DNA of 64,000 bases, from the NCBI GenBank assembly GCA_903834925.1, contig CAILLA010000011.1:21291-85290 (forward strand). Reading direction: 5' to 3'. The stretch comes from an uncultured Schlesneria sp. (GTDB lineage: Bacteria; Planctomycetota; Planctomycetia; Planctomycetales; Planctomycetaceae). A program made the position numbers and the translations under genes. This document shows positions 1 to 8,703 of the stretch, one piece after another. The notes beneath the pieces were generated by a model that was given only the letters and a program-made list of their open reading frames with translations, was not told the origin of the DNA and searched no databases. The stretch's first letter is position 1, and every line of letters starts with the position of its first letter.

Positions 1-21
1 CCAATCGGAGAGGACGGTACA

Positions 22-753
22 ATGGCAATTGTTCAAAGGAAATTCTTGCTTATCGGATTGATCCTATTGGGCTGCGGACAACCCGCATTCGGAGGTACAT
101 TCTCCGATCCCAGCGGCTTCACCTTGACATATCCCGACGGTTGGGTGGCGCTCAATGGTTCGATCTTGACTACTGCGACTCAAAATATCTCAAACGAACT
201 GCAACAATGGGCCGCCAATAGCAAATTGGACTTCAATAAGGTTTCGATGGTTCTCGTTCGCGATGGTCGCGACGAGTTCCTGGAGAACATCAATGTTGTC
301 ATCGTAAAAGAGGAAATTCCAATAAGCGACAAAACTGTACACCAATTGACTCTCACGCTCCCCCAACACTACGCGGCGATCGGTATGAAGGTGAGTAACG
401 TTCAAGGCCGCGTTCAACAGCTAGGTTCAAATGACGCAGTAGTAATGGAGTTTCAGTCTCAGATTCCGGCTGTGTCGAACACAATTCGCCAGCGTCAAGT
501 CATGATTGCTGGCGGAGGCAAGACTTACATCGTCACTTGCTCAGGAAAGGCCGACACATTTGAAGAGTACAGACCTGTGTTCGACCAGGTATTAGAAGGT
601 TTTCACGTGCCGGCTCGCGTAAAAACCGGGTTCAACTGGGCACAACTTCTGCAAAAGACCGTGATCGGAGGCGTTGCCGGTGGCTTGATCGGTGCATTTG
701 CATGGATCGCGAAAAAGCTATCTCCGAAACGTGATGCGGCCTCATCGAAATAG
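22..753 (+). CDS. Exported PsbP/DcrB-like membrane-anchored protein, function unknown
   Basis: 243 aa. The N terminus is a hydrophobic export signal (about residues 7-25) containing Leu-Leu-Gly-Cys (C18), so it may be a lipoprotein; a normal signal-peptidase cut after AFG at about residue 24 is the alternative. The body begins with a SDPSGFTLTYPDGW stretch, which resembles the start of PsbP/DcrB-type domains, and ends in a Gly-rich hydrophobic helix (about 213-231) followed by Lys/Arg, which looks like a C-terminal membrane anchor. The ATG is preceded by GGAGAGG at a good distance. The next gene is convergent. No catalytic motif is visible. The gene is secure; the function is unknown. Confidence 0.75.
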   Translation: MAIVQRKFLLIGLILLGCGQPAFGGTFSDPSGFTLTYPDGWVALNGSILTTATQNISNELQQWAANSKLDFNKVSMVLVRDGRDEFLENINVVIVKEEIPISDKTVHQLTLTLPQHYAAIGMKVSNVQGRVQQLGSNDAVVMEFQSQIPAVSNTIRQRQVMIAGGGKTYIVTCSGKADTFEEYRPVFDQVLEGFHVPARVKTGFNWAQLLQKTVIGGVAGGLIGAFAWIAKKLSPKRDAASSK

Positions 754-806
754 ACTTGTCTGGCAAGAACCCTATTGCGAGTCAAGCAGGAACGAGGCGG
801 GAACAA

Positions 807-3032
807 TCAGTTTGCAGGGGGAGTTGGAAACTGCCGAAGCCGTTCGCTGATGACCGTGGCATTCGGACGCAGTGAACCGATAACGCTCGCAAGCGATGAT
901 TTCACAGCGGAACTTTTCGTGCTCTTCCAACCTGAGTGAAGATCAAATACTTCATCGTTCGTCAGCATCAGACCATAGTGTTGGATATGGTATGCCAATT
1001 GGTTCGCGGCGATTTGGCTGACGTTCTCATCTGCTTGTGAATTGAGTGCGACATCGGCAAGTCGACGTTGAGCTGTCTGTGTTCCAATTCCGGCCAACGC
1101 AATCAGGGCATTCTGCGCGACCGCCGGATCTTCTACCGCTGTTCCGAGTTCCTTCTCTGCCTGCGAGATATCGAAGATTTTCGAAAGGTTTCCGCTTCCA
1201 ATTGTCGCGAGCCAATAGGTCGCCGCGCTCTTCTGCAGACCTCGCTCTTGCGGGGAAAGCGCTGGCGTCTTCAAACTCTTAACAAATGGGAGCATCTGGT
1301 CCAGGAAGTCGCGCGCTGTTGCAGATTCCGCGACATACGTGGCGGGGGCGTTACGAGCGACAACCCGGGCAAACTCGTTGCGACTCTTTCCTTGCCCGTA
1401 GACTACGATAGGGATCGACGCCGTTCGTGCATCGGCGCGAAGGTTCGCCAGCGTTTGGGTGAAATCCCACCGCTGACAGTTGACGTGAACAACGATCAGT
1501 TCGACCCCAGTTGACGATGCGGCATGTTCAAATCCATCGCGGCCAGAGGCTGCGATGTACCCGAGAAAGCCACCTTCCGACAAGTATCCTGAGGTAGCGC
1601 TGGCACGTCGGTTATCTGCATCGATCACGATGGCTCGGGATTCCTGCACGTCGGTAATTGCCCGCGCCAGGATACTCACAACGCGGTTTGATCCGGAAAA
1701 TGGCTTTGACGGATCGATTTTCAATATCGTCGTCGCTGCGGCAAATTGAACGCGAGGATCGATGGAGTTAAGGGCCGCAACCAGCGGGGATTTCATCCCT
1801 CTTGACGAGACGAGTTGCTCGCGGGTTCCTATTTGTGCAAGAATCTCTAATGCGGCGACGGCTGTTGCTGGTCGACCCGCATCCAGTGCGTCACCCAGTA
1901 CTTCCGACATTGTCTCTTCCCCAGCGGTCAATCCGAGGTACATAGCGGAACCTGGCGTCGCAAAGCGAGGTTTGTCCCAACCTTGCCGAAGCACTTCGAG
2001 TCCCAGCAGTGATGCGAGGTATTGCCGCTGAGGCTCGGGTTGTTCGGGGGAGAGGGCGAGAGACTGACGTGCGTATCGCGTCGACAAAAATAGCGAAGCG
2101 ATCTCAGGTGATAGCGAACGTTGTACGACTGTCCCTTCGTTTTCTGACCAGGCCCAAAGGTTGACAGCACCTCGTTCATCGACGGGAAGAGACTCCGGAT
2201 TGCGATACAGAGTCTTAGCCAGCCTCTTTAGCTCATTGGAAGCAGTGACCGAGGAAATCTGGGTGTCTCGATCTGGTGACCTTTTGAGCAACTTGCCGAG
2301 CGTTCGTCGTGCTGATGCGCGAACCCCAGGTGGCTGTTGTTCATCGAAGGCCAGGGACCACATATGCGGGATCGCCTCGCCAGCATCCAACCAGCCAAGT
2401 GTGTCGATAATTGCCGCGCGAATTCGTGGTTCTGGTGAATCGAGTGCTCCAACGAGCGGGGGTACGACTTGATTTCCCATTCTTGCCAGTGAAACCACAA
2501 ACGTATCCTGCTGATCCTTCATCTCTGGCTTCGACATTTGTTTTAACATCTCTGGCACAACGCTTGCGCCCGCATTTCGTAATTCTGCAATTGCCAGATC
2601 ACGTTCTGTTGGCCCCTGGGTCAGCCTCTGGATCAGGCTATCAACATAGACAGGATCTTCCGCCTGTCTCCTAGCTGCGTCGTTCAGGCGTTGCAGCAAT
2701 TTTGATGATTGTGGTTGAAGTTCCCGTGATGCGGCGAGCTTCAAAAACTCGGCGGTACCGTGCTTATCCCGTAACTTGATCAGCATCAAATCATCGGGAG
2801 AGGTCGAGTCGAACTGGTCGAGATACTGCGCGGCGAGATCCAGTCGAGCCAGATCAAACATCAGGACAGTTGCCGCAAACATTTCCTCTGGAGTGGTCGG
2901 CTCTTTGAGGAGCGGGGACCGCTCGATGATCGGCTTTTTCGCCGATGGTTGTGCGAACGCCGATCCGCCACCAATGAGAATGGCGATAACCAGCGAACAA
3001 AGGAAAACCGAAACATACCGCATTCGGGCCAT
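807..3032 (-). CDS. Exported HEAT-repeat protein with an embedded receiver-like domain
   Basis: The ATG at 3032 (MARMRY...) is chosen over the longer frame to 3101 because it gives a clean signal peptide ending ...GGGSAFAQ and has GGAG upstream; the product is 741 aa. Residues about 130-250 and 360-450 hold helical Ala/Leu-rich HEAT-like repeats. Residues about 466-585 (DNA 1278-1637) have the beta/alpha pattern of a two-component receiver: AIVIDAD as strand 1, ELIVVHVN as strand 3, IPIVVYGQG as strand 4, ATYVAES as strand 5. The usual phospho-acceptor Asp at the end of strand 3 is absent (VHVN). HEAT-like helices resume to the C terminus. It is probably a periplasmic scaffold. The upstream region is long and repeat-bearing. 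Gene certain; role unknown. Confidence 0.85.
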   Translation of the reverse strand: MARMRYVSVFLCSLVIAILIGGGSAFAQPSAKKPIIERSPLLKEPTTPEEMFAATVLMFDLARLDLAAQYLDQFDSTSPDDLMLIKLRDKHGTAEFLKLAASRELQPQSSKLLQRLNDAARRQAEDPVYVDSLIQRLTQGPTERDLAIAELRNAGASVVPEMLKQMSKPEMKDQQDTFVVSLARMGNQVVPPLVGALDSPEPRIRAAIIDTLGWLDAGEAIPHMWSLAFDEQQPPGVRASARRTLGKLLKRSPDRDTQISSVTASNELKRLAKTLYRNPESLPVDERGAVNLWAWSENEGTVVQRSLSPEIASLFLSTRYARQSLALSPEQPEPQRQYLASLLGLEVLRQGWDKPRFATPGSAMYLGLTAGEETMSEVLGDALDAGRPATAVAALEILAQIGTREQLVSSRGMKSPLVAALNSIDPRVQFAAATTILKIDPSKPFSGSNRVVSILARAITDVQESRAIVIDADNRRASATSGYLSEGGFLGYIAASGRDGFEHAASSTGVELIVVHVNCQRWDFTQTLANLRADARTASIPIVVYGQGKSRNEFARVVARNAPATYVAESATARDFLDQMLPFVKSLKTPALSPQERGLQKSAATYWLATIGSGNLSKIFDISQAEKELGTAVEDPAVAQNALIALAGIGTQTAQRRLADVALNSQADENVSQIAANQLAYHIQHYGLMLTNDEVFDLHSGWKSTKSSAVKSSLASVIGSLRPNATVISERLRQFPTPPAN

Positions 3033-3405
3033 TTCACAGACTCCGCTTTGATGCATCACTTCGCCGCTCAATCCATTGAGCGTTGATCGCGTTGCACTCA
3101 CAAGACACCCGATTCCGAACTTCCAAGAATGTCATCGTACGATCGCGAACACAGCGATCACAATGAAAAAATGGAACGCTCCGAGAAACAGAATTGCCCC
3201 GCACTCGAATCGACCATCGGGTCGGCGGGACATCGCGGATAAACAGCAATGGGATACTCAAAAGTAAACCAAGCTGTCCGTTGTGCCAGTGAATCCGGGT
3301 GTAGGGGTTTTGCCGACAGTTCCGGTACTGCGTGTTGTGCTGGTTGCAACTTAATAGTCAGCGGGAGCGGCGGAAATTGCCGAAGCGGCAGGCTGGTGCA
3401 TTAAG

Positions 3406-3455
3406 ATTCGTGTGCCACTGGATGGCCATCTTCGGTCACCCAGTGGCACACGAAT
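3406..3455. repeat. Palindromic hairpin of the GTGCCAC...TCTTCGG family, copy 1
   Basis: The arms at 3406-3421 and 3440-3455 are perfect 16-bp inverted repeats (ATTCGTGTGCCACTGG). The stem can continue inward with TGGCC/GGTCA around an ATCTTC loop. It shares GTGCCACnG...TCTTCGG with hairpins at 37969-38001 and with both halves of the element at 14575-14675. As at 37969, the inverted-repeat element lies about 70-80 bases further along. It is REP-like in size and intergenic position; no T-run follows, so a simple terminator is less likely. Confidence 0.7.
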
Positions 3456-3519
3456 GCCTCTAATAAAGGTAAGACGTCGCGTTTCTGATGATCCCATAGA
3501 GGTTTCGCGTCAGGCCAAA

Positions 3520-3682
3520 GTAGCCATGATCGCTCCGCCTGATGAGCCTAATTCGAGAACCTTGCAAACCACAATCTGCATTGTTTTGGAAAAGAGTTCC
3601 AATTGGCGTTTCTGTTCCGATGCTGAGGCAACGCTTGAATCGTTTCAGACGCATGCTCATCACGCGGAGCGATGATGGCTAC
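3520..3682. repeat. 160-bp inverted-repeat element, copy 1
   Basis: 28-bp terminal inverted repeats (3520-3547 and 3655-3682, two mismatches) begin GTAGCCAT and end ATGGCTAC. The interior near the right arm (TTCCGATGCTGAGGCAACGC) matches copy 2 closely and copy 3 partly. Similarity to copy 2 continues about 70 bases past the right arm (to about 3752) and about 20 bases left of the left arm. There is no shared open frame. It could be a MITE or a structured RNA-forming element. Confidence 0.8.
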
Positions 3683-3783
3683 TTAGTAAGAAATCCTGAA
3701 ACTTGGCTCAACGAGTCCAGTTTTCCACTCGAAGAAGTCCGATGAATTGGCAAACAGACCCAACTTTAAGCCTTGGCAACACA

Positions 3784-4197
3784 TTAGCCCCCGGTTCCGC
3801 TGGCTTTGTTGTAGTCTTGCTCGCGAAAGACGAGAAGTGGATTCTTTCCAACGATGAAATACTTGACCTCTTTCTCTTCCTGGTCCTCGTCCAGCTTCAT
3901 TTTGACGAGGAAGATTTTTGGCCCATCGGAGGGGATTTCGTCAAGAATTTCATACGATTCAATTTTTTTGCCATTTTGCCATCGTGCGTCGAAGACATCG
4001 ATGGGTACCTCGAAGTCCTCGACGGGGCCATGCTTCTCGCCTGATTTCCAATGTTCTAACGCCGCTTCAAGTGCTCCACGCGCCAAGTCTGCTTTGGGAA
4101 TATACTTTTTCTCAGGCGGACCACCGCAACCGACGAAGAATCCCAAAACAACAATTATCGCGAGATTGAGTGGCAGATTCTTAAGTGTTTTTGACAT
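3784..4197 (-). CDS. Small lipoprotein, paralogue of the 10014-10487 product
   Basis: 137 aa from the ATG at 4197; a longer in-frame extension would run into the RND gene and has no signal, so it is rejected. The N terminus is a lipoprotein signal ending FFVGC. The body contains YEILDEIP...IFLVKMKL...YFIVGKNPLLVFREQDYN, which matches YEILGEVP...CFAVKAKL...YIVVGIDPLWVFRQEDYD in the lipoprotein at the other end of the same operon. It lies 136 bases downstream of the RND pump on the same strand, so it is probably the last gene of that operon. No known domain is recognised. A periplasmic accessory or metal-related role is inferred only from position. Confidence 0.8.
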   Translation of the reverse strand: MSKTLKNLPLNLAIIVVLGFFVGCGGPPEKKYIPKADLARGALEAALEHWKSGEKHGPVEDFEVPIDVFDARWQNGKKIESYEILDEIPSDGPKIFLVKMKLDEDQEEKEVKYFIVGKNPLLVFREQDYNKASGTGG

Positions 4198-4333
4198 TGA
4201 GGAGCCAATCTTTCGTTTCAATTCGTTGATCACCAGCCTTAAGCATTGTTGCTGATCATTCAACAATCGGATTGGTTGCGGATCCACGGGAATGTTCTTT
4301 TCTTTTATGTTGTTAACCGCGTGAATTCCAAAT

Positions 4334-7300
4334 TCAGACGGATTTTGAATGTAGCATGTGCCAACGTCGAACGCGGATACGATAAAACAATACCGGCAGC
4401 AGCAGATCAATCACTTCGTCTGCGATGAGAATTCCGCCAAGGACGGGTGCGGCCATGGGGCGAATGACTTCCGCTCCGATTCCATCACTCCAGAGCATCG
4501 GGGCCAATCCGAGAATTGTTGTTGCTTCGGTGAGTAGTTTCGGTCGTAACCGATGGACAGCACCGTTGAGGACTGCCTGTTTCAATTCGGAAAGTGTCAT
4601 CCGTTCAAGCCCGCCTGCCAGGTCAACCGCTTCCCGCAGGTATACAAGCATCACGATGCCGGTTGCTGCTGCCATCCCAAAGCAGGCGATGTATCCAACG
4701 CCAACGGCAACGGAGAATTTGTAGCCCAGAATCCACTGGCAGATGATACCACCGGCAAGCGCACCCGGCGCCGACACCAACATCAGTGCTGCGTCTGTCC
4801 AATCCCAATACGTTGCATACAACATCGCGAAGATGATCAGCAAGACACCTGGAATTAAGACGAAAAGAGACCGTCGAGTCTGTTCCGCGTGCTCGAACTG
4901 TCCTGTCCATTCGACGAACACACCTGGTGGCAACTGGACCTGCTTTGCGATAACACGGCGTGCCTCGGCTACAAAATCGAAAGGGCTCCGTTCGCGTACA
5001 TTTAATCTCACGTAATTTCGCAGCCAACCATTTTCGCTTTTGATTGTCGCCGGCCCTTCAGACACCTGAATGTCGGCAACAGCTGCTAAAGGAACTGTAC
5101 TCAAATCTGAAGAGTCGATGTTCGTTCTGTCTGTGGAACTCGGGCCAGGCGGCGTTGTCGAACTTAGAGGGGCACGAGGATTCGTCTGGCTTTTGACATT
5201 TATTCGACGTGGCACCGGCTGATATCCAAGCGATTCTTCGTCTTGCTCAACGAACGGCGAACTTGTTTGCAACCGAACTGCAATTCGTTCGCGACCATCG
5301 AGGATGTGATCGACGATTCGGCCCGACAGCGCCGTATCGAGCACCGCTTGTAAATCGGAAAGACTGACACCGAGTTCTGCAGCCCGCATGAGATTCGGTG
5401 TAATCTGAATCAGCCCCTTCCCTCGAATAGGATCGGCGACGACGTCAGCCGCTCCGGGTACGTCTTTTAAAACCGATGCAATTTCTTCCGAAATACGAAC
5501 GACGTCGTTCAGGTCGTGTCCAAGCACTCGTACTCCAACTTCGGCATTGACCCCCGTTGTGAGCATATCGACCCGATTTTGAATGGGCCGCGTCCACACG
5601 TTTGTCCATCCTGGCATTTGTAACGACCGGTCCATTTCACCGCCGAAGGCCGACAGGCTGACCGGGTCATGTTGACATAGTCGTATTGACCGAGAAAACT
5701 CGTCGACCAGACGACGAAAGATCGCGTCAAATCGAGGATGTGGATCGATAAATGGAAGTATCGACAGCGACGGCAATCCATGATGCGTCTCGTCATCATG
5801 AGTTTTCAGCGCGTCGATTCGCGACTTCGTGATCTGCGAGTAAACGTCGGAAAACGCATCGTCGACAATGAGTCCTCTTGAAGAGCATTCGTTGGCGACT
5901 AACCGCAACCAGGTTGGTGCCGATCTCTGGTGAAGTGTTCTGTCTAAATCGAAGACATGACGCCGCCATCGTCGACGATGTTCATGTTGAATTGTGGTCA
6001 GCACTCGTGTTTCGCTTGTTGGTCGTTCGAGTCCGAATGCCGTCGTGATTCCTGAAAGAGAATCGAGCGAAGTGCTCACAATTGTCGCTCGATTTTCGTT
6101 CTCATTCCGTAAAAACAGATGATGGTCCATTGCCTCGAGAACCATTGGCCAGAGCCTGGATACGGATTCCGCCGATGGCGACAGGGCTAATTCTCGCATC
6201 TCCTCGAGTGGCATTTCAGTCAGAATTACTGCGACATCTGCTGAGGATAACGCTCGATTCATACGTCCGCTCGACCGTAATTCCTTACCAATTTGTTCGA
6301 TCAACAAATGACAGAGATCCTGCTGAAGTTGATGGCCGAAAACAATTGTTAGTTGGTATGCCACTTCACGTTGTATTGCATCGAAACGAAACTGAACGGC
6401 GTCGACGATTGCATTCAGTTCCGTTTGGGAAACCTTGCTGACGAGTCGTGCTTCGGTCAGCTCATGAACCATGCGTTCTGACATACGTGTGGCGTCGGCT
6501 CGCAAAAGGCGACGCTTTGGCCATATTTCATGAGGTCGAAATTCGACCATCGTTTCGATCATATCGAGCGGCGCAGGATCGAATGGTGTGTCAGCGCGAC
6601 CTGCTTTTCCCGTCACCATTGCCACCTCAGGAAACCGGCAAAGGATCATGTTGCGGGCCTTCAAATCGTCCGCAGACTGCGTGATTGATGCCCGGGGAAT
6701 GGTAATCGGCATATCCATGACCATTCCTTCGTCGAGTGGCATCCGCATTTCGATCCCCAGCGGTTTCATCATATTCTGGCCAACGAGCGCAATCATAATT
6801 AAGGCGATGGCATTTCTCATCGCTCGCCAAATCTCGCTCGATGACACAGCCTCAAAAAGAACCAGCAATAGCGATCCGAATAAGACCGTTCGAAAAACGA
6901 TGTCACTCCCCAGCGGAATCGAAGCAATAACCAGTGTCATACTCATAAAAAAGATGAGTGGGCCGGGTTGATCTAATAACCACGACAACATCGGACGATA
7001 GACGCCAATCACACTTCGAACGATTGCACTGTCGGATTCATCTCGGATTTTGCCGCGCACGAGAAATGTGCAAAGAGCCGGCACAAGTGTCACTGCCAGA
7101 AAAGCGACGGTAAGTAACGCAAGTGATTTCGTCAAAGCCAAAGGGCGATACATACGGCCATCAATACCACCGAGCGCGAACACCGGCGCAAATGAGATCA
7201 GCATGACAAGAACAGAACAAAACACAGGCCAACCAACCGTCTTGCAGGCCGCTGCGATCGTGTCGGTGACATCACCTTGAACCGGCTCGTCGCCGAATCG

Positions 7301-8575
7301 TAGGCGCAATCGATGCATGACGTTTTCCGTCATAACAATCGATGAATCAACCAGCACACCGATGGAGATTACAATTCCAGCCAGCGACATGATGTTCGTC
7401 TGGACGTCAATCACGCCTGTCGTTCGCAGGACCAACATACAGAGAAATGTCCCAAGTACAGAGAGCGGAAGCGTCAGGGCTATGACCACCCAAGCTCGAA
7501 AGTGGCGCAAAACGACCAGCACACAGATGCCGGCAACCAGAATCGCTTCGATCAACGCTCGCGTCACGGTTTTGACCGCACCAAGAATTAGCGGAGTCCG
7601 ATCATAACACGGGACAATTCTCACTCCGCTTGGCAGGCCTTTGGCGACTTCTTGCAATTTCGCTCGTGCCTGGCGTGTGACTTCCAGAGGGTTGTGTCCG
7701 TAACGCAAATGAATGATCCCTGCGACAACTTCATTGCCATCCTTTTCGAACATTCCTCGCCGAATGGCCGGCCCCCAAGCCACTTTGGCGATGTCACCCA
7801 ATGGCAAACTGCGTCCATCCGGAAGCGGGATGATTCGTTGTTCCCAGGCGAAGATCTGATTCGAAGAGTCTTGACTCGAATGAAATTGGACAACGAATTC
7901 GGCATTCCCTTTATGAATGACGTGGCCACCGACATTCGAAGTGGGGCGCGACAACTCGTCGTAGAGGTTTATTACGGTCAGGCCGTAAGCTGACAACAAC
8001 CCCGAATCAACCTGAATCTTCAGTTCGGCAACAAAGCCGCCGACACTGGCAACTTCAGCAACGCCGGATACAGACCTTAGCTGAGGGGCTATTTTCCAAT
8101 CTTGCAATCGACGAAGCTCAGTCAAATCATGCCCAACACCTTCGACTGTGTACCAGAAAATCTGGCCCGTCGAAATCCCATCAGCAGCCAGTCGCGGGAT
8201 CACCCCTTCTGGAAGTCGAATCTCCGTCGATGTCAATCGCTCCTGGACCCGCTGTCGAGCCGTGCCGAAAGAGACTCGGTCCTCGAAAATCACATGGAGC
8301 ATCGAGTAGCCCACATCACTCGAACCACGAACAACTCGTACTCCTTCAAGACCTTGAAGTTGCAATGACAGTGGGTACGTCACGTGGTCTTCGATTTCCT
8401 GCGGCCCATGTCCCTGCCAATTCGTGAAGACGATGACTTGGTTTTCGGACAAGTCCGGAACAGCGTCCATCGCAGAGTGAACCGCAGCGTAGATTCCAGC
8501 CAACGCACAAACGATCGCGGTGAGAACCACCACAGTGCGGTATCGAATCGAGATTTCAATGAGGCTGGAAATCAT
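4334..8575 (-). CDS. CusA/CzcA-family RND efflux pump with large periplasmic insertion
   Basis: 1413 aa, against about 1040 for typical CusA/CzcA. The first half follows the heavy-metal RND pattern: DAVPDLSENQVIV near residue 37, and in TM4 GVLVDSSIVMTENV, whose D410 matches the proton-relay Asp of CusA. After the first TM bundle there are extra hydrophobic segments (about 560-605), then MPLDEGMVMDMPITIPR and GKAGRADTPFDPAPLDMIE as in CusA. An insertion of roughly 290 residues (about 690-982, rich in charged residues) separates this from the conserved PGWTNVWTRPIQNRVDMLTTG. In the late TM helices the position of CusA E939 is Ala (GMAAATGIVM), while RPK is kept and an extra Glu follows (LLTEAT). 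Inferred role: export of monovalent metal, Cu or Ag type. The ATG follows the adaptor by 128 bases. Confidence 0.9.
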   Translation of the reverse strand: MISSLIEISIRYRTVVVLTAIVCALAGIYAAVHSAMDAVPDLSENQVIVFTNWQGHGPQEIEDHVTYPLSLQLQGLEGVRVVRGSSDVGYSMLHVIFEDRVSFGTARQRVQERLTSTEIRLPEGVIPRLAADGISTGQIFWYTVEGVGHDLTELRRLQDWKIAPQLRSVSGVAEVASVGGFVAELKIQVDSGLLSAYGLTVINLYDELSRPTSNVGGHVIHKGNAEFVVQFHSSQDSSNQIFAWEQRIIPLPDGRSLPLGDIAKVAWGPAIRRGMFEKDGNEVVAGIIHLRYGHNPLEVTRQARAKLQEVAKGLPSGVRIVPCYDRTPLILGAVKTVTRALIEAILVAGICVLVVLRHFRAWVVIALTLPLSVLGTFLCMLVLRTTGVIDVQTNIMSLAGIVISIGVLVDSSIVMTENVMHRLRLRFGDEPVQGDVTDTIAAACKTVGWPVFCSVLVMLISFAPVFALGGIDGRMYRPLALTKSLALLTVAFLAVTLVPALCTFLVRGKIRDESDSAIVRSVIGVYRPMLSWLLDQPGPLIFFMSMTLVIASIPLGSDIVFRTVLFGSLLLVLFEAVSSSEIWRAMRNAIALIMIALVGQNMMKPLGIEMRMPLDEGMVMDMPITIPRASITQSADDLKARNMILCRFPEVAMVTGKAGRADTPFDPAPLDMIETMVEFRPHEIWPKRRLLRADATRMSERMVHELTEARLVSKVSQTELNAIVDAVQFRFDAIQREVAYQLTIVFGHQLQQDLCHLLIEQIGKELRSSGRMNRALSSADVAVILTEMPLEEMRELALSPSAESVSRLWPMVLEAMDHHLFLRNENENRATIVSTSLDSLSGITTAFGLERPTSETRVLTTIQHEHRRRWRRHVFDLDRTLHQRSAPTWLRLVANECSSRGLIVDDAFSDVYSQITKSRIDALKTHDDETHHGLPSLSILPFIDPHPRFDAIFRRLVDEFSRSIRLCQHDPVSLSAFGGEMDRSLQMPGWTNVWTRPIQNRVDMLTTGVNAEVGVRVLGHDLNDVVRISEEIASVLKDVPGAADVVADPIRGKGLIQITPNLMRAAELGVSLSDLQAVLDTALSGRIVDHILDGRERIAVRLQTSSPFVEQDEESLGYQPVPRRINVKSQTNPRAPLSSTTPPGPSSTDRTNIDSSDLSTVPLAAVADIQVSEGPATIKSENGWLRNYVRLNVRERSPFDFVAEARRVIAKQVQLPPGVFVEWTGQFEHAEQTRRSLFVLIPGVLLIIFAMLYATYWDWTDAALMLVSAPGALAGGIICQWILGYKFSVAVGVGYIACFGMAAATGIVMLVYLREAVDLAGGLERMTLSELKQAVLNGAVHRLRPKLLTEATTILGLAPMLWSDGIGAEVIRPMAAPVLGGILIADEVIDLLLPVLFYRIRVRRWHMLHSKSV

Positions 8576-8703
8576 TTCAACTCGTAAACTTTACTCATTA
8601 CCCATCACAAGCAAGACGCGATGTGGTCCGTTGTCATTTCATTTTTGATCTTAGACTGGCGCCCGGATGTAACACCGATCAAACATTCCCAGCCCAATAC
8701 AAA

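Larger units (their letters stand above)
3033..3783. other. Gene-poor interval with two kinds of repeat
   Basis: No credible gene is seen in these 751 bases. The interval contains the upstream region of the HEAT gene (3033 to about 3400), a 16-bp perfect hairpin at 3406-3455 and the first copy of the 160-bp inverted-repeat element at 3520-3682. Short open frames here (for example 3542-3745) are not kept in the other copies of the repeat, so they are not treated as genes. Confidence 0.6.

Noticed and set aside
3542..3745. A 67-codon open frame across the inverted-repeat element
   Set aside because: The equivalent frame is interrupted in the other copies of the element, so it is not a conserved coding sequence.
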